Below, piece after piece: positions 8,204 through 18,889 of a stretch of DNA of 64,000 nucleotides. The notes beneath the pieces are model-generated. The model saw only the letters and a list, made by a program, of their open reading frames with translations. It was not told the DNA's origin and searched no databases. How positions within the stretch are numbered: position 1 is the first letter of the stretch; the number at the start of each line of letters is the position of its first letter. The DNA lies in the NCBI RefSeq assembly GCF_038443385.1, contig NZ_CP151726.1, positions 3,596,001-3,660,000 of the forward strand, given 5' to 3'. This DNA is from Stieleria varia. GTDB lineage: Bacteria; Planctomycetota; Planctomycetia; Pirellulales; Pirellulaceae. Position numbers and translations under genes: made by a program.

Positions 8204-9643
8204 TTAGCGTGACGGATCGAATTGAAAAAGTGGCTTGAGCTCTGGAGGCATCGGGCCCACTTTCTCGTCTCGGTATTTGGAAAAACACTCTGGATCAGGC
8301 ATTTCTGGAAGCGTCGTGTGCCAAGTCCGAAGCTTCGCCAGAAGCTCGTTGGTGATCGCTGGATGTGATGAAATCAAGTTGTCTTGCTCCAAAGGATCTT
8401 CATCGACGTCATGTAACTCGAGTGCTTCGAAGTTCACGTCGGTCAGCAATCGCCACTTTCGGTCCAGGATCGAGTAGAGCGGACCATTACGGCTTGGAAC
8501 GCCTCTCCAAAAAAGAGGCTTCTCGCGAACGGGAGCTGGTGTACCTTGCAGCGTCGCAACATGGCTCATGCCATCGGGCTGGTATCCCGCGGGGAGACTT
8601 GCACCGGCGATTTCGCACAAAGTCGGCAACAGGTCGACGGCGGAAATCCACGACGTGTCGTCAATGGTACCGGCTTTGATCTTGCCAGGCCAACGGGCGA
8701 TGAAGGGGACGCCGATGCCGCCTTGCAAGATCGAAGCCTTGCGTCCGTTCCGCCCGCCGGTCGTTCCGACGCTGCAACCAATTCCAAATCCTTCGCCGGT
8801 CGCTGAATCGTACATTGTAGTCAGCTTGCCGGCTTTGCCAGTGCCCGCAGGACCGTTGTCGGAACTGAAAATCACCAGCGTGTTGTCGGACAAATTCAGT
8901 CGGTCCAATGCCGCGAGTAGTTCACCGATTCGATCGTCCGCATGAGAGAGCACCGACGCGTAAACATTGTCAGCGTCGTCCAGTTCTGGGAATCGTCGAC
9001 GGTATTCAGGCAGCGTGTGAAACGGTGTGTGCGGCTCGTGCATCCACAAATTGATGAAGAACGGCTTGTTCGCAGCGGCGTTCTTCTTCATGAACGCAAT
9101 CGCGCGAGCGGCATCTTGGTGCACCGGCATTTGTTCTCCGGCACAGTTGAAGGCTGCGTACTCGTCGTAGCCGTACTCTTCGGGCAGCGGCGAATCAGGA
9201 ATCATGTTGTTGGCCAGGTGCCACTTTCCGAAGTGTGCGGTCGCATAGCCGGCCGACTGTAACATCTTGGGAAGTGTTGGAGTGCTCGGATTCACCCAAT
9301 CCGGCATGCCGCGTTTAGCGTTACTTGGCACCCAGGCGAAGTGACCATCGATGTTGTACCGAGCAGGAAAATGACCCGTCATCACTGCCGTGCGACTTGG
9401 GGAGCACACGCCGCTGGCGACCGTGAATCGATGAAAGTCGGTCCCTTCCTTGGCAAGCCGGTCGATGTTCGGCGTCTTCAGATAGGGGTGTCCGTGGCAG
9501 CCAAGGTCTCCCCAGCCCCAATCGTCGGCAAAAATGAAGACGATATTGGTTTTTCTTGCGTTGGCTGGATCTCCCCCCACAACCGCCAGTGGATCTGCAG
9601 CCAGAAAGAGCATGAGCAACAAAATCGTTACCACGTTTTTCAC
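8204..9643 (-). CDS. Secreted arylsulfatase A-type sulfatase
   Basis: A 479-residue formylglycine sulfatase. The metal-binding segment FADDWGWGD starts near residue 38, and the modification motif C-S-P-S-R starts at Cys80, followed by the GKWHL lysine-histidine segment and FSSDNGP. A GTG start at 9643 is preferred: it has AAGAAGG about eight bases upstream and puts the hydrophobic signal segment VVTILLLMLFLAADPLA at the N-terminus. An in-frame ATG at 9679 lacks a ribosome-binding site, and the frame remains open to 9886. It is divergent from the ECF sigma factor gene at 9898 and precedes the esterase-sialidase gene, so the two minus-strand genes may form an operon. Substrate unknown. Confidence 0.92.
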   Translation of the reverse strand: MKNVVTILLLMLFLAADPLAVVGGDPANARKTNIVFIFADDWGWGDLGCHGHPYLKTPNIDRLAKEGTDFHRFTVASGVCSPSRTAVMTGHFPARYNIDGHFAWVPSNAKRGMPDWVNPSTPTLPKMLQSAGYATAHFGKWHLANNMIPDSPLPEEYGYDEYAAFNCAGEQMPVHQDAARAIAFMKKNAAANKPFFINLWMHEPHTPFHTLPEYRRRFPELDDADNVYASVLSHADDRIGELLAALDRLNLSDNTLVIFSSDNGPAGTGKAGKLTTMYDSATGEGFGIGCSVGTTGGRNGRKASILQGGIGVPFIARWPGKIKAGTIDDTSWISAVDLLPTLCEIAGASLPAGYQPDGMSHVATLQGTPAPVREKPLFWRGVPSRNGPLYSILDRKWRLLTDVNFEALELHDVDEDPLEQDNLISSHPAITNELLAKLRTWHTTLPEMPDPECFSKYRDEKVGPMPPELKPLFQFDPSR

Positions 9644-9897
9644 AGAGGTGCCTTCTTGTTGAGAGACCCGAACGCTCATGTAAAAGGATTCGCAGGTTCC
9701 CGCGAGAAAGGGCATTGAGGAAGGCAATTGATCGCGTGAATAATCTGGTCCGACGGGTAAGCCATGATAGAAGATTGTCATTTTGAGTGGATGATTGGCG
9801 GGGAATAGTTTCGAATTATTCCCAAGATTGCTGTTAACGATTCTCTTTCGCGTTCGGCATATGGTCGTCACACAGTTGTTTTGCATCGGTCGAGCGA

Positions 9898-10422
9898 ATG
9901 GACGAAAATCAAAAACGCGAGGAATTCACGCATCACTGGCTGGCTGCCGAGCCTGCTGTGTCGGCGTATGTGTTTGCGTCTGTTGCGGGGTTTCATGATG
10001 CCGAAGACGTCGTTCAACGGATCGCTCAGGAGCTGGCCCGTCGGTTTGACGAGTATGAGTCGGATCGGCCGTTCGTTGGCTGGGCCTTGTGGATTGCCAA
10101 ATCCCGGGTGATCGATTTCTACCGATCTCAAGATCGTACACGGATTGTTTTCTCGGACGAGCTGCTCGCCCAACTCGCTGATACGATTGCGAGGCAGGTT
10201 GACGGTCGAAGCCGTCGTCGCGAAGCACTGGAGGCGTGCCTGGATGAACTCCCGCCAAAGTCACGCCGATTGCTCGATTTGCGTTACGTCGAAGAGCGAT
10301 CAGCCGCCGAGATGGCGCGAGAGACCGGGGCTACCAGTGGCTCGGTGCGCGTACTGCTGTCACGTGTGCGAACGGCACTCGTCCGTTGCATCGAGCGACG
10401 CCTTGCCCTCGAGACTGCGTGA
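9898..10422 (+). CDS. ECF-type RNA polymerase sigma factor
   Basis: A 174-residue sigma-70 family factor of the extracytoplasmic function class as found in planctomycetes. Region 2 is visible around DAEDVVQRIAQELARRF and the WALWIAKSRVIDFYR core helix; region 4 lies around LPPKSRRLLDLRYVEERSAAEMA with its helix-turn-helix and a closing RVRTALVRCIERR helix. Its stop codon overlaps the start of the FecR-LamG gene in the form TGATG, so the two are translationally coupled, and sulfatase genes follow without a clear break. The likely role is to direct expression of this sulfatase locus in response to a signal sensed by the FecR-like partner. The target promoter sequence was not identified. Confidence 0.92.
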   Translation: MDENQKREEFTHHWLAAEPAVSAYVFASVAGFHDAEDVVQRIAQELARRFDEYESDRPFVGWALWIAKSRVIDFYRSQDRTRIVFSDELLAQLADTIARQVDGRSRRREALEACLDELPPKSRRLLDLRYVEERSAAEMARETGATSGSVRVLLSRVRTALVRCIERRLALETA

Positions 10423-11981
10423 TGTTGATAAACGATGAATTCACCGATCGCGTCCTTGAAGGAGAGGTGTCCGGCGCAGAGGCTTTGGAGTTTCAGAGCT
10501 GGCTGCAGGCTCCTGCTAACCTTGAGCGGTTCGCGCTTCGTGCCGAGCTGCATTCTGACCTGCGGCGTTCGCTGCGTCGGAGAAGCATTCAGTCAAACGC
10601 AAACGTTTGCGAGACCGTAGTGGAGGAGGCCACGAGTCCCGAACCCTGTTACGACGGACTGGTGACTTCGTCCACCACGGGGGGATTCTCGTTGGCGAGT
10701 CCGCGGATGGTGATCTTTGCTGGGGTCGTGGTGGCAACTGCCTGTCTGGTCCTAGCGTTTCTCAACGTCGGCAACCGCAGAGACCTCGATTCAGATCAGT
10801 TGCAATACGCAACGATCGTGAGCGAGGTCACATCTCGACTGACAAAGAACGGCAGCATCTGGAAAGGCGTAGGCTTGTCGGCCGGCAAATACCGGCTCGA
10901 GCGTGGGCTACTGAACCTCGGATTGGCTGGTGGGGTGATGGTCTATGTGGAAGCGCCGACTCGCTTTGACATTGCAAGCGAGAAGAAGATCATTCTTCAC
11001 AGTGGGCGAATCTCGGCGAATGTCCCGTCTGACGGCACGGGTTTTACTATCGTTACACCGGAAGCCGATGTCATTGACTTTGGCACCGAGTTCTCCGTCG
11101 ATGTCGGGGTGGGCACGAGTGAAGTGCATGTGTTCGATGGGCTTGTTCGTGTACAGCCGAAGTCGAGGCAAGGTGCGAAGCGACAGGCAGCGATTGATCT
11201 TCGTACCTCTCAGGCCGTAAAGATCAACGACGAAGCCGCAGAGCCAGTCGATATTGAGCTAGCGACGGATCGGTTCATTCGCACGTTCGATGAGTCCCGA
11301 CGCAGGTACTCGCGCACTGTCAAGAGTCTCGCGACCGTGGCGTTTTACCGGATGGCGATCCGCGATCAGGGGCTCGCATGCCAGCCACCGCAGTACTCAG
11401 GCGTTGTATTGATGGGCGACGGAAGACGGCCGCCTCATGCGAGAGGCGTCTTTTCCGGAGGTTCATTGCGAATTCAGGCTGATTCGATAGGACGCGGCGG
11501 CCGAGTGGACACGCCTCCACCGCTTCGTTCTGGGCAGTTGACGTTGGCCGCATTTGTGTATCTCGATGCGACAGCAAAGGGTGCGATTGTGGCGACGAAT
11601 ATTCACAACGACAGTGGAAACTTTTCGTTAGCACTCAATGAGCAGGGCTATTTGCAAGCGACGATACGAAACAGCGACGGACATGTGCGTTCCATCGTTA
11701 GCGACACGACAGTCACACTTCAATCATGGCTTCACGTCGTGATGACCGCTGATGGTGAGGTGTTGCGTCTCTATGAAGATGGTCGACAAGTAGCGTCCAT
11801 TACATGCTCGTCGGTGGCCGACAGCGAGACTGACGTGATGTGGTTCGGAACAGATTCGGGCGGACAGAATTTGTGGGACGGACGCATCGACGAAGTCGCC
11901 CTGTTTGATCGGGAACTCAGCGATGCGGAGGTGTTGGATCTGTATCAGGCGGCCTTGGAAGAAATCGGGAAATCAGAATGA
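10422..11981 (+). CDS. Membrane FecR-like regulator with C-terminal LamG domain
   Basis: A 519-residue protein, probably the anti-sigma or signal-sensing partner of the upstream sigma factor. The cytoplasmic N-terminus (1-94) starts with a helical VLEGEVSGAEALEFQSWL segment of the kind found in anti-sigma factors. One transmembrane helix lies at about 95-116. A FecR-like periplasmic domain covers about 165-255 (VYVEAPTRFDI, HSGRISANVP, VIDFGTEFSVDV), and a LamG/concanavalin-like domain covers about 375-515, ending in DGRIDEVALFDRELSDAEV. LamG domains bind sugars, so the protein may sense polysaccharide. The start overlaps the sigma stop, and its own stop overlaps the next sulfatase start (ATGA). 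Residues 65-86 are encoded by a dispersed genomic repeat. Confidence 0.88.
   Translation: MLINDEFTDRVLEGEVSGAEALEFQSWLQAPANLERFALRAELHSDLRRSLRRRSIQSNANVCETVVEEATSPEPCYDGLVTSSTTGGFSLASPRMVIFAGVVVATACLVLAFLNVGNRRDLDSDQLQYATIVSEVTSRLTKNGSIWKGVGLSAGKYRLERGLLNLGLAGGVMVYVEAPTRFDIASEKKIILHSGRISANVPSDGTGFTIVTPEADVIDFGTEFSVDVGVGTSEVHVFDGLVRVQPKSRQGAKRQAAIDLRTSQAVKINDEAAEPVDIELATDRFIRTFDESRRRYSRTVKSLATVAFYRMAIRDQGLACQPPQYSGVVLMGDGRRPPHARGVFSGGSLRIQADSIGRGGRVDTPPPLRSGQLTLAAFVYLDATAKGAIVATNIHNDSGNFSLALNEQGYLQATIRNSDGHVRSIVSDTTVTLQSWLHVVMTADGEVLRLYEDGRQVASITCSSVADSETDVMWFGTDSGGQNLWDGRIDEVALFDRELSDAEVLDLYQAALEEIGKSE
10616..10680. repeat. Dispersed inverted repeat embedded in a coding sequence
   Basis: Left arm 10616-10639 (CGTAGTGGAGGAGG then CCACGAGTCC) and right arm 10656-10680 form an imperfect stem of about 24 bp. 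The same sequence occurs between genes at 36031-36089, and a half copy is at 57667-57692. Here it is translated in frame as about 22 residues of the FecR-LamG protein (TVVEEATSPEP to TSSTTGG), just before its transmembrane helix. Confidence 0.75.
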
Positions 11982-13399
11982 ACTCGAATCCAACGGACAA
12001 AACGGGAACTCAATCCATGAATCGACGTGTGTCAACATTCTTATTGGGCGCATTTTTCGCGTGCGTGCCACCCCTCGCCCAATCTCATGCCGCTGAAAGA
12101 CAGGCCGCAAAGCCGCCGAACATTGTTTTCTTGCTTGCTGACGATCTGGGAGGGGGCGATTTAGGTTGCTATGGGCATCCCTACGCACGCACGCCCAATA
12201 TCGACTCGCTGGCGAAAGAGGGTACACGGTTCACACAATTCAACTCGACCGGTGCAACCTGTTGCCCGGCACGCACCGGCTTGATGACCGCCAAGTTCAC
12301 CGCCACGTTTGTCGACTACCCGGCCAATGCCGGCTTTGCGGATCGCGTCACGATTACCGAACTGCTCAACCAGCACGGCTACGCGACCGGTCACTTCGGC
12401 AAGTGGCACATCGGACCCGTCAGCACAAACGGAACGTACGGAATCGATGTGATCAATGGAGTGAATGAACAACCACGGTCGGGAAAGAAGAAGCTGTCAG
12501 ACGATGCACGCGGTCGTGATGCGCACATCTATGATGAGGCAATTACGTTTATCGAAGAAAACAAAGGCAGACCGTTCTATGTGAATGTATGGGGCCACAT
12601 TTCGCATAGTAAAGTCGACCCACAGGATGCACTGGTCAAACGCTGGAACGGATTAAAAGTCGATCCAGGCGATTTCCCTTCACAGATGTCGGTTAAGTTC
12701 GACAGCGCTCGGAAATTTGGAGATGTCGACGACGCGATGCAACATTATCTCGCCGATGTCGAATCACTGGATGACGCCGTCGGACGTCTTTTGAAGCGGC
12801 TTGATGAACTAGGCCTGCGTGAGAACACCATCGTTGTTTTCAACAGCGACCAAGGAGCCGGTATGGGCGAGTTTAACGAAGGCGGAACTCGCATCCACAT
12901 GATGGGTTGTAACGGTCCCTATCGAGGCGGCAAACATACGTTCTGGGAAGGCGGGGTTCGGGTACCCTGGATCGTTCGCTGGCCGGGGCATGTTCCGGCC
13001 GGTCGTATCGACAATCAATCTGTCCTCAGCGGTGTCGACTGGCTGCCAACGCTATGTGCTGTCACCGGCATCAAGATCGACGCCAATGAGTTTGATGGGG
13101 AAGACACTTCCGCTGCTTGGCTCGGGAAAGCACCGCATTTGCGCACCAAGCCGTTGCTCTGGAAAACAAGCAATCCCGGCAGCGAGGCATACGTTCGCAT
13201 CGGGCACTGGAAGCTGCTCTACCCGACCCGGCAAAGACATGGCTCTCCGCAACTCTACGACATCATTGCCGATCCCGCCGAGTCGAACGACGTCGCCGCA
13301 CAGCATCCTGATGTCGTGAAAAGGCTGTCCGCGGTGGTGCAATCATGGAACGACATGCTACCAACCCAATACATCAAGACCGACGACAAGCAAGACTGA
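11978..13399 (+). CDS. Secreted sulfatase with CCPAR modification motif
   Basis: A 473-residue formylglycine sulfatase. The signal peptide is about 14-39 from the first ATG; a second in-frame ATG at residue 14 would also work. [15 protein letters not shown] carries the first metal ligands at about 52-66. The modification motif is Cys95-Cys96-Pro-Ala-Arg: it fits C-x-P-x-R, but Ala replaces the usual Ser or Thr, and an extra cysteine occupies the variable position. GKWH and [11 protein letters not shown] follow. The start overlaps the stop of the FecR-LamG gene by four bases (ATGA), tying it to the sigma/FecR operon. It is probably active, since the core motif is intact. Substrate unknown. Confidence 0.92.
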   Translation: MNSNPTDKTGTQSMNRRVSTFLLGAFFACVPPLAQSHAAERQAAKPPNIVFLLADDLGGGDLGCYGHPYARTPNIDSLAKEGTRFTQFNSTGATCCPARTGLMTAKFTATFVDYPANAGFADRVTITELLNQHGYATGHFGKWHIGPVSTNGTYGIDVINGVNEQPRSGKKKLSDDARGRDAHIYDEAITFIEENKGRPFYVNVWGHISHSKVDPQDALVKRWNGLKVDPGDFPSQMSVKFDSARKFGDVDDAMQHYLADVESLDDAVGRLLKRLDELGLRENTIVVFNSDQGAGMGEFNEGGTRIHMMGCNGPYRGGKHTFWEGGVRVPWIVRWPGHVPAGRIDNQSVLSGVDWLPTLCAVTGIKIDANEFDGEDTSAAWLGKAPHLRTKPLLWKTSNPGSEAYVRIGHWKLLYPTRQRHGSPQLYDIIADPAESNDVAAQHPDVVKRLSAVVQSWNDMLPTQYIKTDDKQD

Positions 13400-13436
13400 G
13401 CCGTATCGAACCCAATTCCCCAATCCGTACTCGATA

Positions 13437-15044
13437 ATGAAAGCCAACCTACAAGTGCTACTCAAACCTGCTTCATTGCTAATGTGTCTGGCGTGCGTCT
13501 TATGCGCCAGCAACATCAGCTTATACGCCGCGGATCGACCTCCAAATGTTTTGTTCCTGGCTGTTGACGACATGAACGACTTCGTCGGATGTCTTGAGTC
13601 GCGTCCCAATGCGATCACGCCCAACATCGATCGGTTAGCCGCTCGCGGCGTGTGCTTCACGAATGGTCACACCGCCGGCGTGTTTTGTGCGCCCAGTCGT
13701 GCGGCTATCTTTTCTGGGCAGTACGCGTCGACAACCGGATGTTATATGACGCCAAGCTATTTCGTCCATCATCCGGAAATTGAATCCCTGCAAATGAGCT
13801 TCGCCCATGCGGGTTACTCGACGCTGGGCGCTGGCAAGCTGTACCATCATCCCGCCGGAGCGATCGACCAGCGTGGATGGACAAAGTTTTATCTGCGAAA
13901 TCAGTTCCAGCGTGAAGGCGGCTGGGCTCTGGAATCTTGGAGCAGTGACACGCCCGTTCCACAGCCCTTCCCGGCCAGCGTCTACAACCAAGGCAAAGAA
14001 ATCACCGGCGGACTTTTTCTGGAATGGGGAGCGATTCCGAACGACCAGGAAGAGCAGATGGCCGACACGATACGTGCCAACTGGGCTGCCGAGCAATTGG
14101 GGCGAAAACATGACAAGCCGTTCTTTCTTGCTTGCGGTTTTTATGCTCCTCATTATCCCAACTACTGCCCGCAGAAGTATTTTGATTTGTACGATCGAGA
14201 CGCCATCGAGACTCCAGCGTTCAAAGAAGATGACCTGGACGACTTGCCGGACAAGATTCGAAAGCAACGGCAGAACCGAAAAGCATTTCATTACGACAAG
14301 CTCGTTGAAATGGGCGCATGGAAAGATGCTCTGCACGGATACCTCGCTTGTACGAGCTACGCCGACGCGATGGTCGGGCGAATTCTTAATGCACTCGAAG
14401 CAAGTCCCTATGCCGACAACACCATCGTCGTGCTGTGGAGCGATCACGGTTATCACCTCGGCGAAAAAGGCCAGTGGGGCAAACATACGTTGTGGGAACG
14501 CACCTCCAACGTGCCGTTTGTTTGGGCTGGGCCCGGCGTGGCCAAAGGTATTCGAACCGATGTGACGGTTAGCCTGATCGACATCTATCCGACGTTGGTT
14601 GAAACATGCAACTTGCCGGCGCCGCGTCAGACGCTGGAAGGCGTTTCACTGGCAACGACACTGAAGCATCCCGCGGGAGCCGACGATCGAACGGTCTATC
14701 TGCCATACATCAACCCAGGTGAATACACGGTGATGAATCGTGACTGGCGCTATATCCATTACGACGACAAAAACCAGGAGCTATACAAGCTCACAGAAGA
14801 TCCGCATGAGTGGAACAACCTCGCGTCCGATCCACAGTACGCGGATGTCATCTCCAAGTTGCAGGCCTCAGCACCGACTGAATTTGCGAATCCGGAACCC
14901 AAGCTGAACGAAAGACGTGATCTCGTTATCGAAGGCGAAACTTTCCGCTGGGAGAAAGGCCAAGGCAACTTCGTTCCCCATCCGAAGTATTTGCCATACA
15001 GCGACCCGGCAATGAAGCAAAAGCAATCGAAGCAGGGGCGATAA
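13437..15044 (+). CDS. Secreted iduronate-2-sulfatase-like sulfatase
   Basis: A 535-residue sulfatase of the iduronate-2-sulfatase branch. The signal peptide is about 1-32, the metal-binding block [14 protein letters not shown] lies at about 40-53, and the motif C-A-P-S-R starts at Cys84. Later are [15 protein letters not shown] and [21 protein letters not shown], the last being characteristic of this branch. The extra C-terminal 30 or so residues after the catalytic fold are rich in Lys and Gln. It begins 37 bases after the previous sulfatase and ends two bases before an alternative upstream start of the next, so it is part of the plus-strand operon. Substrate is inferred only at the level of a sulfated sugar. 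Confidence 0.93.
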   Translation: MKANLQVLLKPASLLMCLACVLCASNISLYAADRPPNVLFLAVDDMNDFVGCLESRPNAITPNIDRLAARGVCFTNGHTAGVFCAPSRAAIFSGQYASTTGCYMTPSYFVHHPEIESLQMSFAHAGYSTLGAGKLYHHPAGAIDQRGWTKFYLRNQFQREGGWALESWSSDTPVPQPFPASVYNQGKEITGGLFLEWGAIPNDQEEQMADTIRANWAAEQLGRKHDKPFFLACGFYAPHYPNYCPQKYFDLYDRDAIETPAFKEDDLDDLPDKIRKQRQNRKAFHYDKLVEMGAWKDALHGYLACTSYADAMVGRILNALEASPYADNTIVVLWSDHGYHLGEKGQWGKHTLWERTSNVPFVWAGPGVAKGIRTDVTVSLIDIYPTLVETCNLPAPRQTLEGVSLATTLKHPAGADDRTVYLPYINPGEYTVMNRDWRYIHYDDKNQELYKLTEDPHEWNNLASDPQYADVISKLQASAPTEFANPEPKLNERRDLVIEGETFRWEKGQGNFVPHPKYLPYSDPAMKQKQSKQGR

Positions 15045-15166
15045 AGATGTTTGGCGACAAGCTTCAGGACACCAATGAGCAAGAAGCAGAGTCGTCAGGC
15101 TGCCAAGCCAGTACGCCAATACCAAAGACAAACAAGATCATATCAATACCAAACACGGACTGGATC

Positions 15167-16723
15167 ATGAAGACTCTCCGACTCATCGTAACGTTGGTCG
15201 TCGTTACCGCGATTATTGCGGGCCGCGCACGAGTGCTGATCGCCGCTGAAAAACCGAACATCGTACTGTTGTTCATCGACGACTGGGCCTGGAACGGGTC
15301 TCCGGTTGCGATGGACGACTCGCTGCCGAATTCTCGCATGCCGGTCCTGCAGATGCCGAATGTCGAGCGACTTGCTCGTGAGGGTATGAAGTTCACAAAC
15401 GCGTATGCCTCGCCGCAGTGTTCGCCGTCGCGAGTCTGCGTACAGACGGGACAGTCCTCGCCGCGCAGTGGCTTCACCGTGTTTATGAACGACCGGGGAC
15501 AGGACTACTTCGACGAAAAAGGCTACCCAGAGTTTCCGGTGGTTCCATGCGTCTCCGACATGACGATCGACACGGACGCTGTGACGATCCCCGAAGCGCT
15601 CAGACCGCTTGGTTATGCCAGTGCCCATATCGGCAAGTGGCATATGCGAGGCAATCCTGGTGACGAGGGATACGTCTCGCATGATGGGGACACCAGCAAT
15701 ACCCCGGGCAACACGCTGCCCGCCGGCGCGAACCAGCGTTTGCCTGACGACCTGACCGATCCCAAGCTGATGTTCAGCGTCACTGAAAAAGCGATTGACT
15801 TCATGAACGCGCAGGTCAAAGCCAGCAGACCGTTCTATCTGCAGATCTCCCACTACGCGATGCACGAAGGTCGCGAGTGCTTGCCGGCGACACGTGAGAA
15901 ATATGCTCAACATCCGCTCGTGCAGGCATACTACCGAAAGATCGGGAAGACCGCCGAGACAGTCAAACGCAAGGAAGACCCGGCCATCTGGCTGGGGATG
16001 GGCGACGATCTCGACGGGCGGATCGGAGCGGTGCTTGATTGCATTAACGAGCTGGGGATCAAGGATAGCACGTATGTCGTACTGGTTTCCGACAACGGAT
16101 ACCGCCACAAGGAGCTGCAGTTGACCGAGGGCTTCACGCAGCCACACCATGCTGCCAAGTGGTGGGTTTGGCAGGGTGGGATCCGCGTTCCGATGATCGT
16201 CAGAGGTCCCGGCATCAAGGCTGGCTCTGTCTTCAATGCCAACGTGGTGAATTATGATTTCCTACCAACATTCGTTGACTGGGCAGGCGGCGACCCGACG
16301 GCTCTGAAGAACATCGACGGCGTCAGTCTTGCGTCCTATATGGCGGGCGAGCTGCCGAGCGATACGTTCCTGAATCGAAATTTGTATTTCCACTACCCGC
16401 ACTACCGCAGCGGCATGCCACACTCGGCAGTCGTCTCCGGCACTCGCAAGCTGCTGCATTTCTACGAGCGACCGGATCTCCCCATGCTGTTCGACCTGAA
16501 CCAGGATATGGGCGAGTTCCACAATATCGCGCCCGATCACCTGGAAGAACACCGCCGTCTCTACGACAGCATGATGCGGTACTTCGATGACGTCGCCGCC
16601 CGCATCCCGAAACTCAACCCGAACTACGACGCAGCGGTCTACCGAAGCTCCAAGGAGTACGAGAATCGTGTTCAATGGGGGCCTTTTGCAGGAAGTAGGC
16701 CACCTGCAGAGGACGAAAAATGA
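15167..16723 (+). CDS. Secreted sulfatase
   Basis: A 518-residue formylglycine sulfatase. The ATG at 15167 gives a clear signal peptide ([19 protein letters not shown]); the frame is open to 15047, but that extension is polar and not signal-like. The metal-binding block [13 protein letters not shown] is at about 34-46, the motif C-S-P-S-R starts at Cys85, and [20 protein letters not shown] and [10 protein letters not shown] follow. Its stop overlaps the start of the next sulfatase in the form ATGA, so translation is coupled. The family of close relatives with the DDWAW signature is common in marine planctomycetes. Substrate unknown. Confidence 0.92.
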   Translation: MKTLRLIVTLVVVTAIIAGRARVLIAAEKPNIVLLFIDDWAWNGSPVAMDDSLPNSRMPVLQMPNVERLAREGMKFTNAYASPQCSPSRVCVQTGQSSPRSGFTVFMNDRGQDYFDEKGYPEFPVVPCVSDMTIDTDAVTIPEALRPLGYASAHIGKWHMRGNPGDEGYVSHDGDTSNTPGNTLPAGANQRLPDDLTDPKLMFSVTEKAIDFMNAQVKASRPFYLQISHYAMHEGRECLPATREKYAQHPLVQAYYRKIGKTAETVKRKEDPAIWLGMGDDLDGRIGAVLDCINELGIKDSTYVVLVSDNGYRHKELQLTEGFTQPHHAAKWWVWQGGIRVPMIVRGPGIKAGSVFNANVVNYDFLPTFVDWAGGDPTALKNIDGVSLASYMAGELPSDTFLNRNLYFHYPHYRSGMPHSAVVSGTRKLLHFYERPDLPMLFDLNQDMGEFHNIAPDHLEEHRRLYDSMMRYFDDVAARIPKLNPNYDAAVYRSSKEYENRVQWGPFAGSRPPAEDEK

Positions 16724-18249
16724 ACGTCGCCCCCACAAAAAAGATAGTGATACAACAAACCATCACGTCACTTGTGACAGGCTCGCTGCTTGCTGCCGCA
16801 TCGCTGCTAGCGATGAACTCCGATGCGCAAGCAGCTGACAAACCCAACGTCATCGTCATCCTTGCAGACGACCTGGGCTACGGCGATCTGTCGTGTTACG
16901 GGGCCAACGATATTGCCACGCCCAACATTGACCAGATGGCGGCTGAAGGAGCAAAGTTCACCAGCTTCTATGTTTCTCCCGTCTGCTCCCCGACTCGTGC
17001 GGCTTTGATGACCGGCAGCCATTCAACGCGCGTCGGAATCGGCGGCGTGATGTTCCCTCGGAACAACCACGGGCTGAACCCTGATGAGATCACTCTGCCA
17101 GAGTTACTGAAAGACCAGGGTTACGCGACGGCCATCATTGGCAAGTGGCATCTTGGCAACCAAGACATATTTCAACCGCTCAACCACGGTTTTGATTACT
17201 GGTACGGAACGCCATCTTCCAATAGCCAGGGCTTTTATCCCACACTCAAGCAATACGCTGCCGATTGCATCTTCCGCGAAGGCTACACCCGGGAGAACAT
17301 CATCGAGTTAAGCGAAGCGAAATGTCCACTCGTGCGGAACAACATCGTCGTCGAAGTGCCCGCCGACCAAACACAGTTCACTCAGCGGTACACACGCGAG
17401 ACCATTCGCTTCATCACTCAGCACAAAGACCAGCCGTTTTTCGTGTACGTGGCGCACAACATGCCGCACATCCCGCTGCATGCATCTGAGAAGTTTGTTG
17501 GCAGCAGCAAGCGAGGTATTTACGGTGACGCGATCCAGGAACTCGACTGGAGCACAGGCGAGATTCTGCATTCACTGAAAGAACTTGGGCTCGATGAGAA
17601 CACCCTGGTCATCTTCACGTCCGACAACGGACCGAACACCAGCACAGGCGGCAGCGCCGGAGCATTGAAAGGGGGCAAAGGTTCGACTCTGGAGGGAGGC
17701 GTGCGAGTCCCGTTCGTTACTCGCTGGCCAGGCAGTATTCCTGCGGGCACTGAATCTGACGAAGCCGTCATCATCATGGATCTTCTGCCGACACTTACCA
17801 GACTGGCGGGCGGTGTGATTCCCAGCGACCGCGTGATTGATGGAAAAGACATCTGGCCGCTACTCGCTGGAAAGCCTGATGCCAAGTCACCTCACGAAGC
17901 GGTCTATTACCTGCGGGGACGAGTCGTTCAGGGAATCCGCGTCGGCGACTGGAAGTATCTCGTCGATGAGGCTTCGGGGAAGGATGCCTCGAAGCCCGAG
18001 ATTGAGCTAACTGCTGAGGAACAGAAACTTCCTCGCAAAGAACGGAAAGCACTTATCAAGGAACGCAGCAAAGCTCCGAGTCAGAAATCGGGGCCAACGG
18101 CGGCGCTTTATAATCTGAGTGACGATATCGGCGAACAAAACAACCTGACTTCCAAACACCCAGAAATCGTCGTGAGGCTGAAAACGCAGATAGAAAGTTT
18201 TCACATAGAGCTTCGCAAGAACACGCGGCCAGCTGGCGTTGCGAACTAA
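16720..18249 (+). CDS. Secreted arylsulfatase A-type sulfatase
   Basis: A 509-residue formylglycine sulfatase. The signal peptide spans about 1-39 (basic n-region, then [17 protein letters not shown]). The metal block [15 protein letters not shown] is at about 47-61, the motif C-S-P-T-R starts at Cys89, and GKWHLG and [13 protein letters not shown] follow. A Lys/Arg/Glu-rich insertion ([20 protein letters not shown]) lies near residue 430. It overlaps the previous sulfatase by four bases. It is a clear paralogue of the eroded sulfatase at 20475, sharing blocks such as [15 protein letters not shown] and TRAALMTG. After it the operon structure breaks into fossil genes. Confidence 0.93.
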   Translation: MNVAPTKKIVIQQTITSLVTGSLLAAASLLAMNSDAQAADKPNVIVILADDLGYGDLSCYGANDIATPNIDQMAAEGAKFTSFYVSPVCSPTRAALMTGSHSTRVGIGGVMFPRNNHGLNPDEITLPELLKDQGYATAIIGKWHLGNQDIFQPLNHGFDYWYGTPSSNSQGFYPTLKQYAADCIFREGYTRENIIELSEAKCPLVRNNIVVEVPADQTQFTQRYTRETIRFITQHKDQPFFVYVAHNMPHIPLHASEKFVGSSKRGIYGDAIQELDWSTGEILHSLKELGLDENTLVIFTSDNGPNTSTGGSAGALKGGKGSTLEGGVRVPFVTRWPGSIPAGTESDEAVIIMDLLPTLTRLAGGVIPSDRVIDGKDIWPLLAGKPDAKSPHEAVYYLRGRVVQGIRVGDWKYLVDEASGKDASKPEIELTAEEQKLPRKERKALIKERSKAPSQKSGPTAALYNLSDDIGEQNNLTSKHPEIVVRLKTQIESFHIELRKNTRPAGVAN

Positions 18250-18298
18250 CCATGAACATGAATTGCACGAATCAACTGAATCCAGAAAGACGCAACGT

Positions 18299-18877
18299 AT
18301 GAAAACCATTGCGTTAACGTTCATCGCAGTTTTGTTTGCAGCAGACGCCTTGGCGACAGAGATCCCGATTCCTAAAAGGGTTCAGAAGAGGATATTAGCT
18401 GCCGCGCCTGAGATAGACCTTAATAATGATGGAAAAATTACGGCTGAAGAATTGAAAGCAGGCCGCGATAAGCTGCCAGAAAACATGCTGCTGCTGGATG
18501 TATATCCGCGGGGGCATTCAATGCACTGCACGCCGCATTCTGCGATGAACAACTCACCGACTCTGACGCTGAAGTGGCTGCGGTGATTTCCTTCATGGGT
18601 GCCATTGTTGCCAGCCATATTGATGAAAACGATCCGCCTTTTTTCATTGCCCACAGCACCAGTGATAACGTGGCCCCCATACCCAATGGTCAAGAGCATG
18701 GTGCAGCAATTTGAAAAGGTGAACGCGGAGTACAGCTACTTTCCTGTCGATGGTGTGGCGCACCGGCTTCAGGCCATCCTCGAAACCAAATTCGATGGCA
18801 AGACGGTGTCCGATCACAGCCTTGGTTTCTGTTTCGAGGCCATGGAACTCGGCGAGCTGATCAAGGCAACACGATAG
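18299..18877 (+). pseudogene. Remnant of an EF-hand/alpha-beta hydrolase esterase
   Basis: Three fragments in different frames together resemble one secreted esterase. From 18299 a signal peptide (MKTIALTFIAVLFAADALA) is followed by an EF-hand loop, DLNNDGKITAEEL. The frame then loses similarity, and another frame carries the nucleophile elbow region AGCISAGAFNALHAAFCDE, then the acid loop AHSTSDNVAPIP, which ends in a stop. The third frame (to 18877) continues with PMVKSMVQQFEKVN and the histidine segment VDGVAHRLQAI. At least one deletion and two frameshifts are needed to explain this, so it is non-functional. It lies between two sulfatase genes, consistent with an ancestral deacylase in the same pathway. 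Confidence 0.8.
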
Positions 18878-18889
18878 ACAATCTCCAAT

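Noticed and set aside
13635..14486. 283-codon open frame on the minus strand opposite a sulfatase
   Set aside because: Antisense shadow of a secure iduronate-2-sulfatase-like gene, with no signal peptide, domain or ribosome-binding site.
15143..16150. 335-codon open frame on the minus strand opposite the sulfatase at 15167
   Set aside because: Shadow frame created by codon bias in the real gene; it has no recognisable family.
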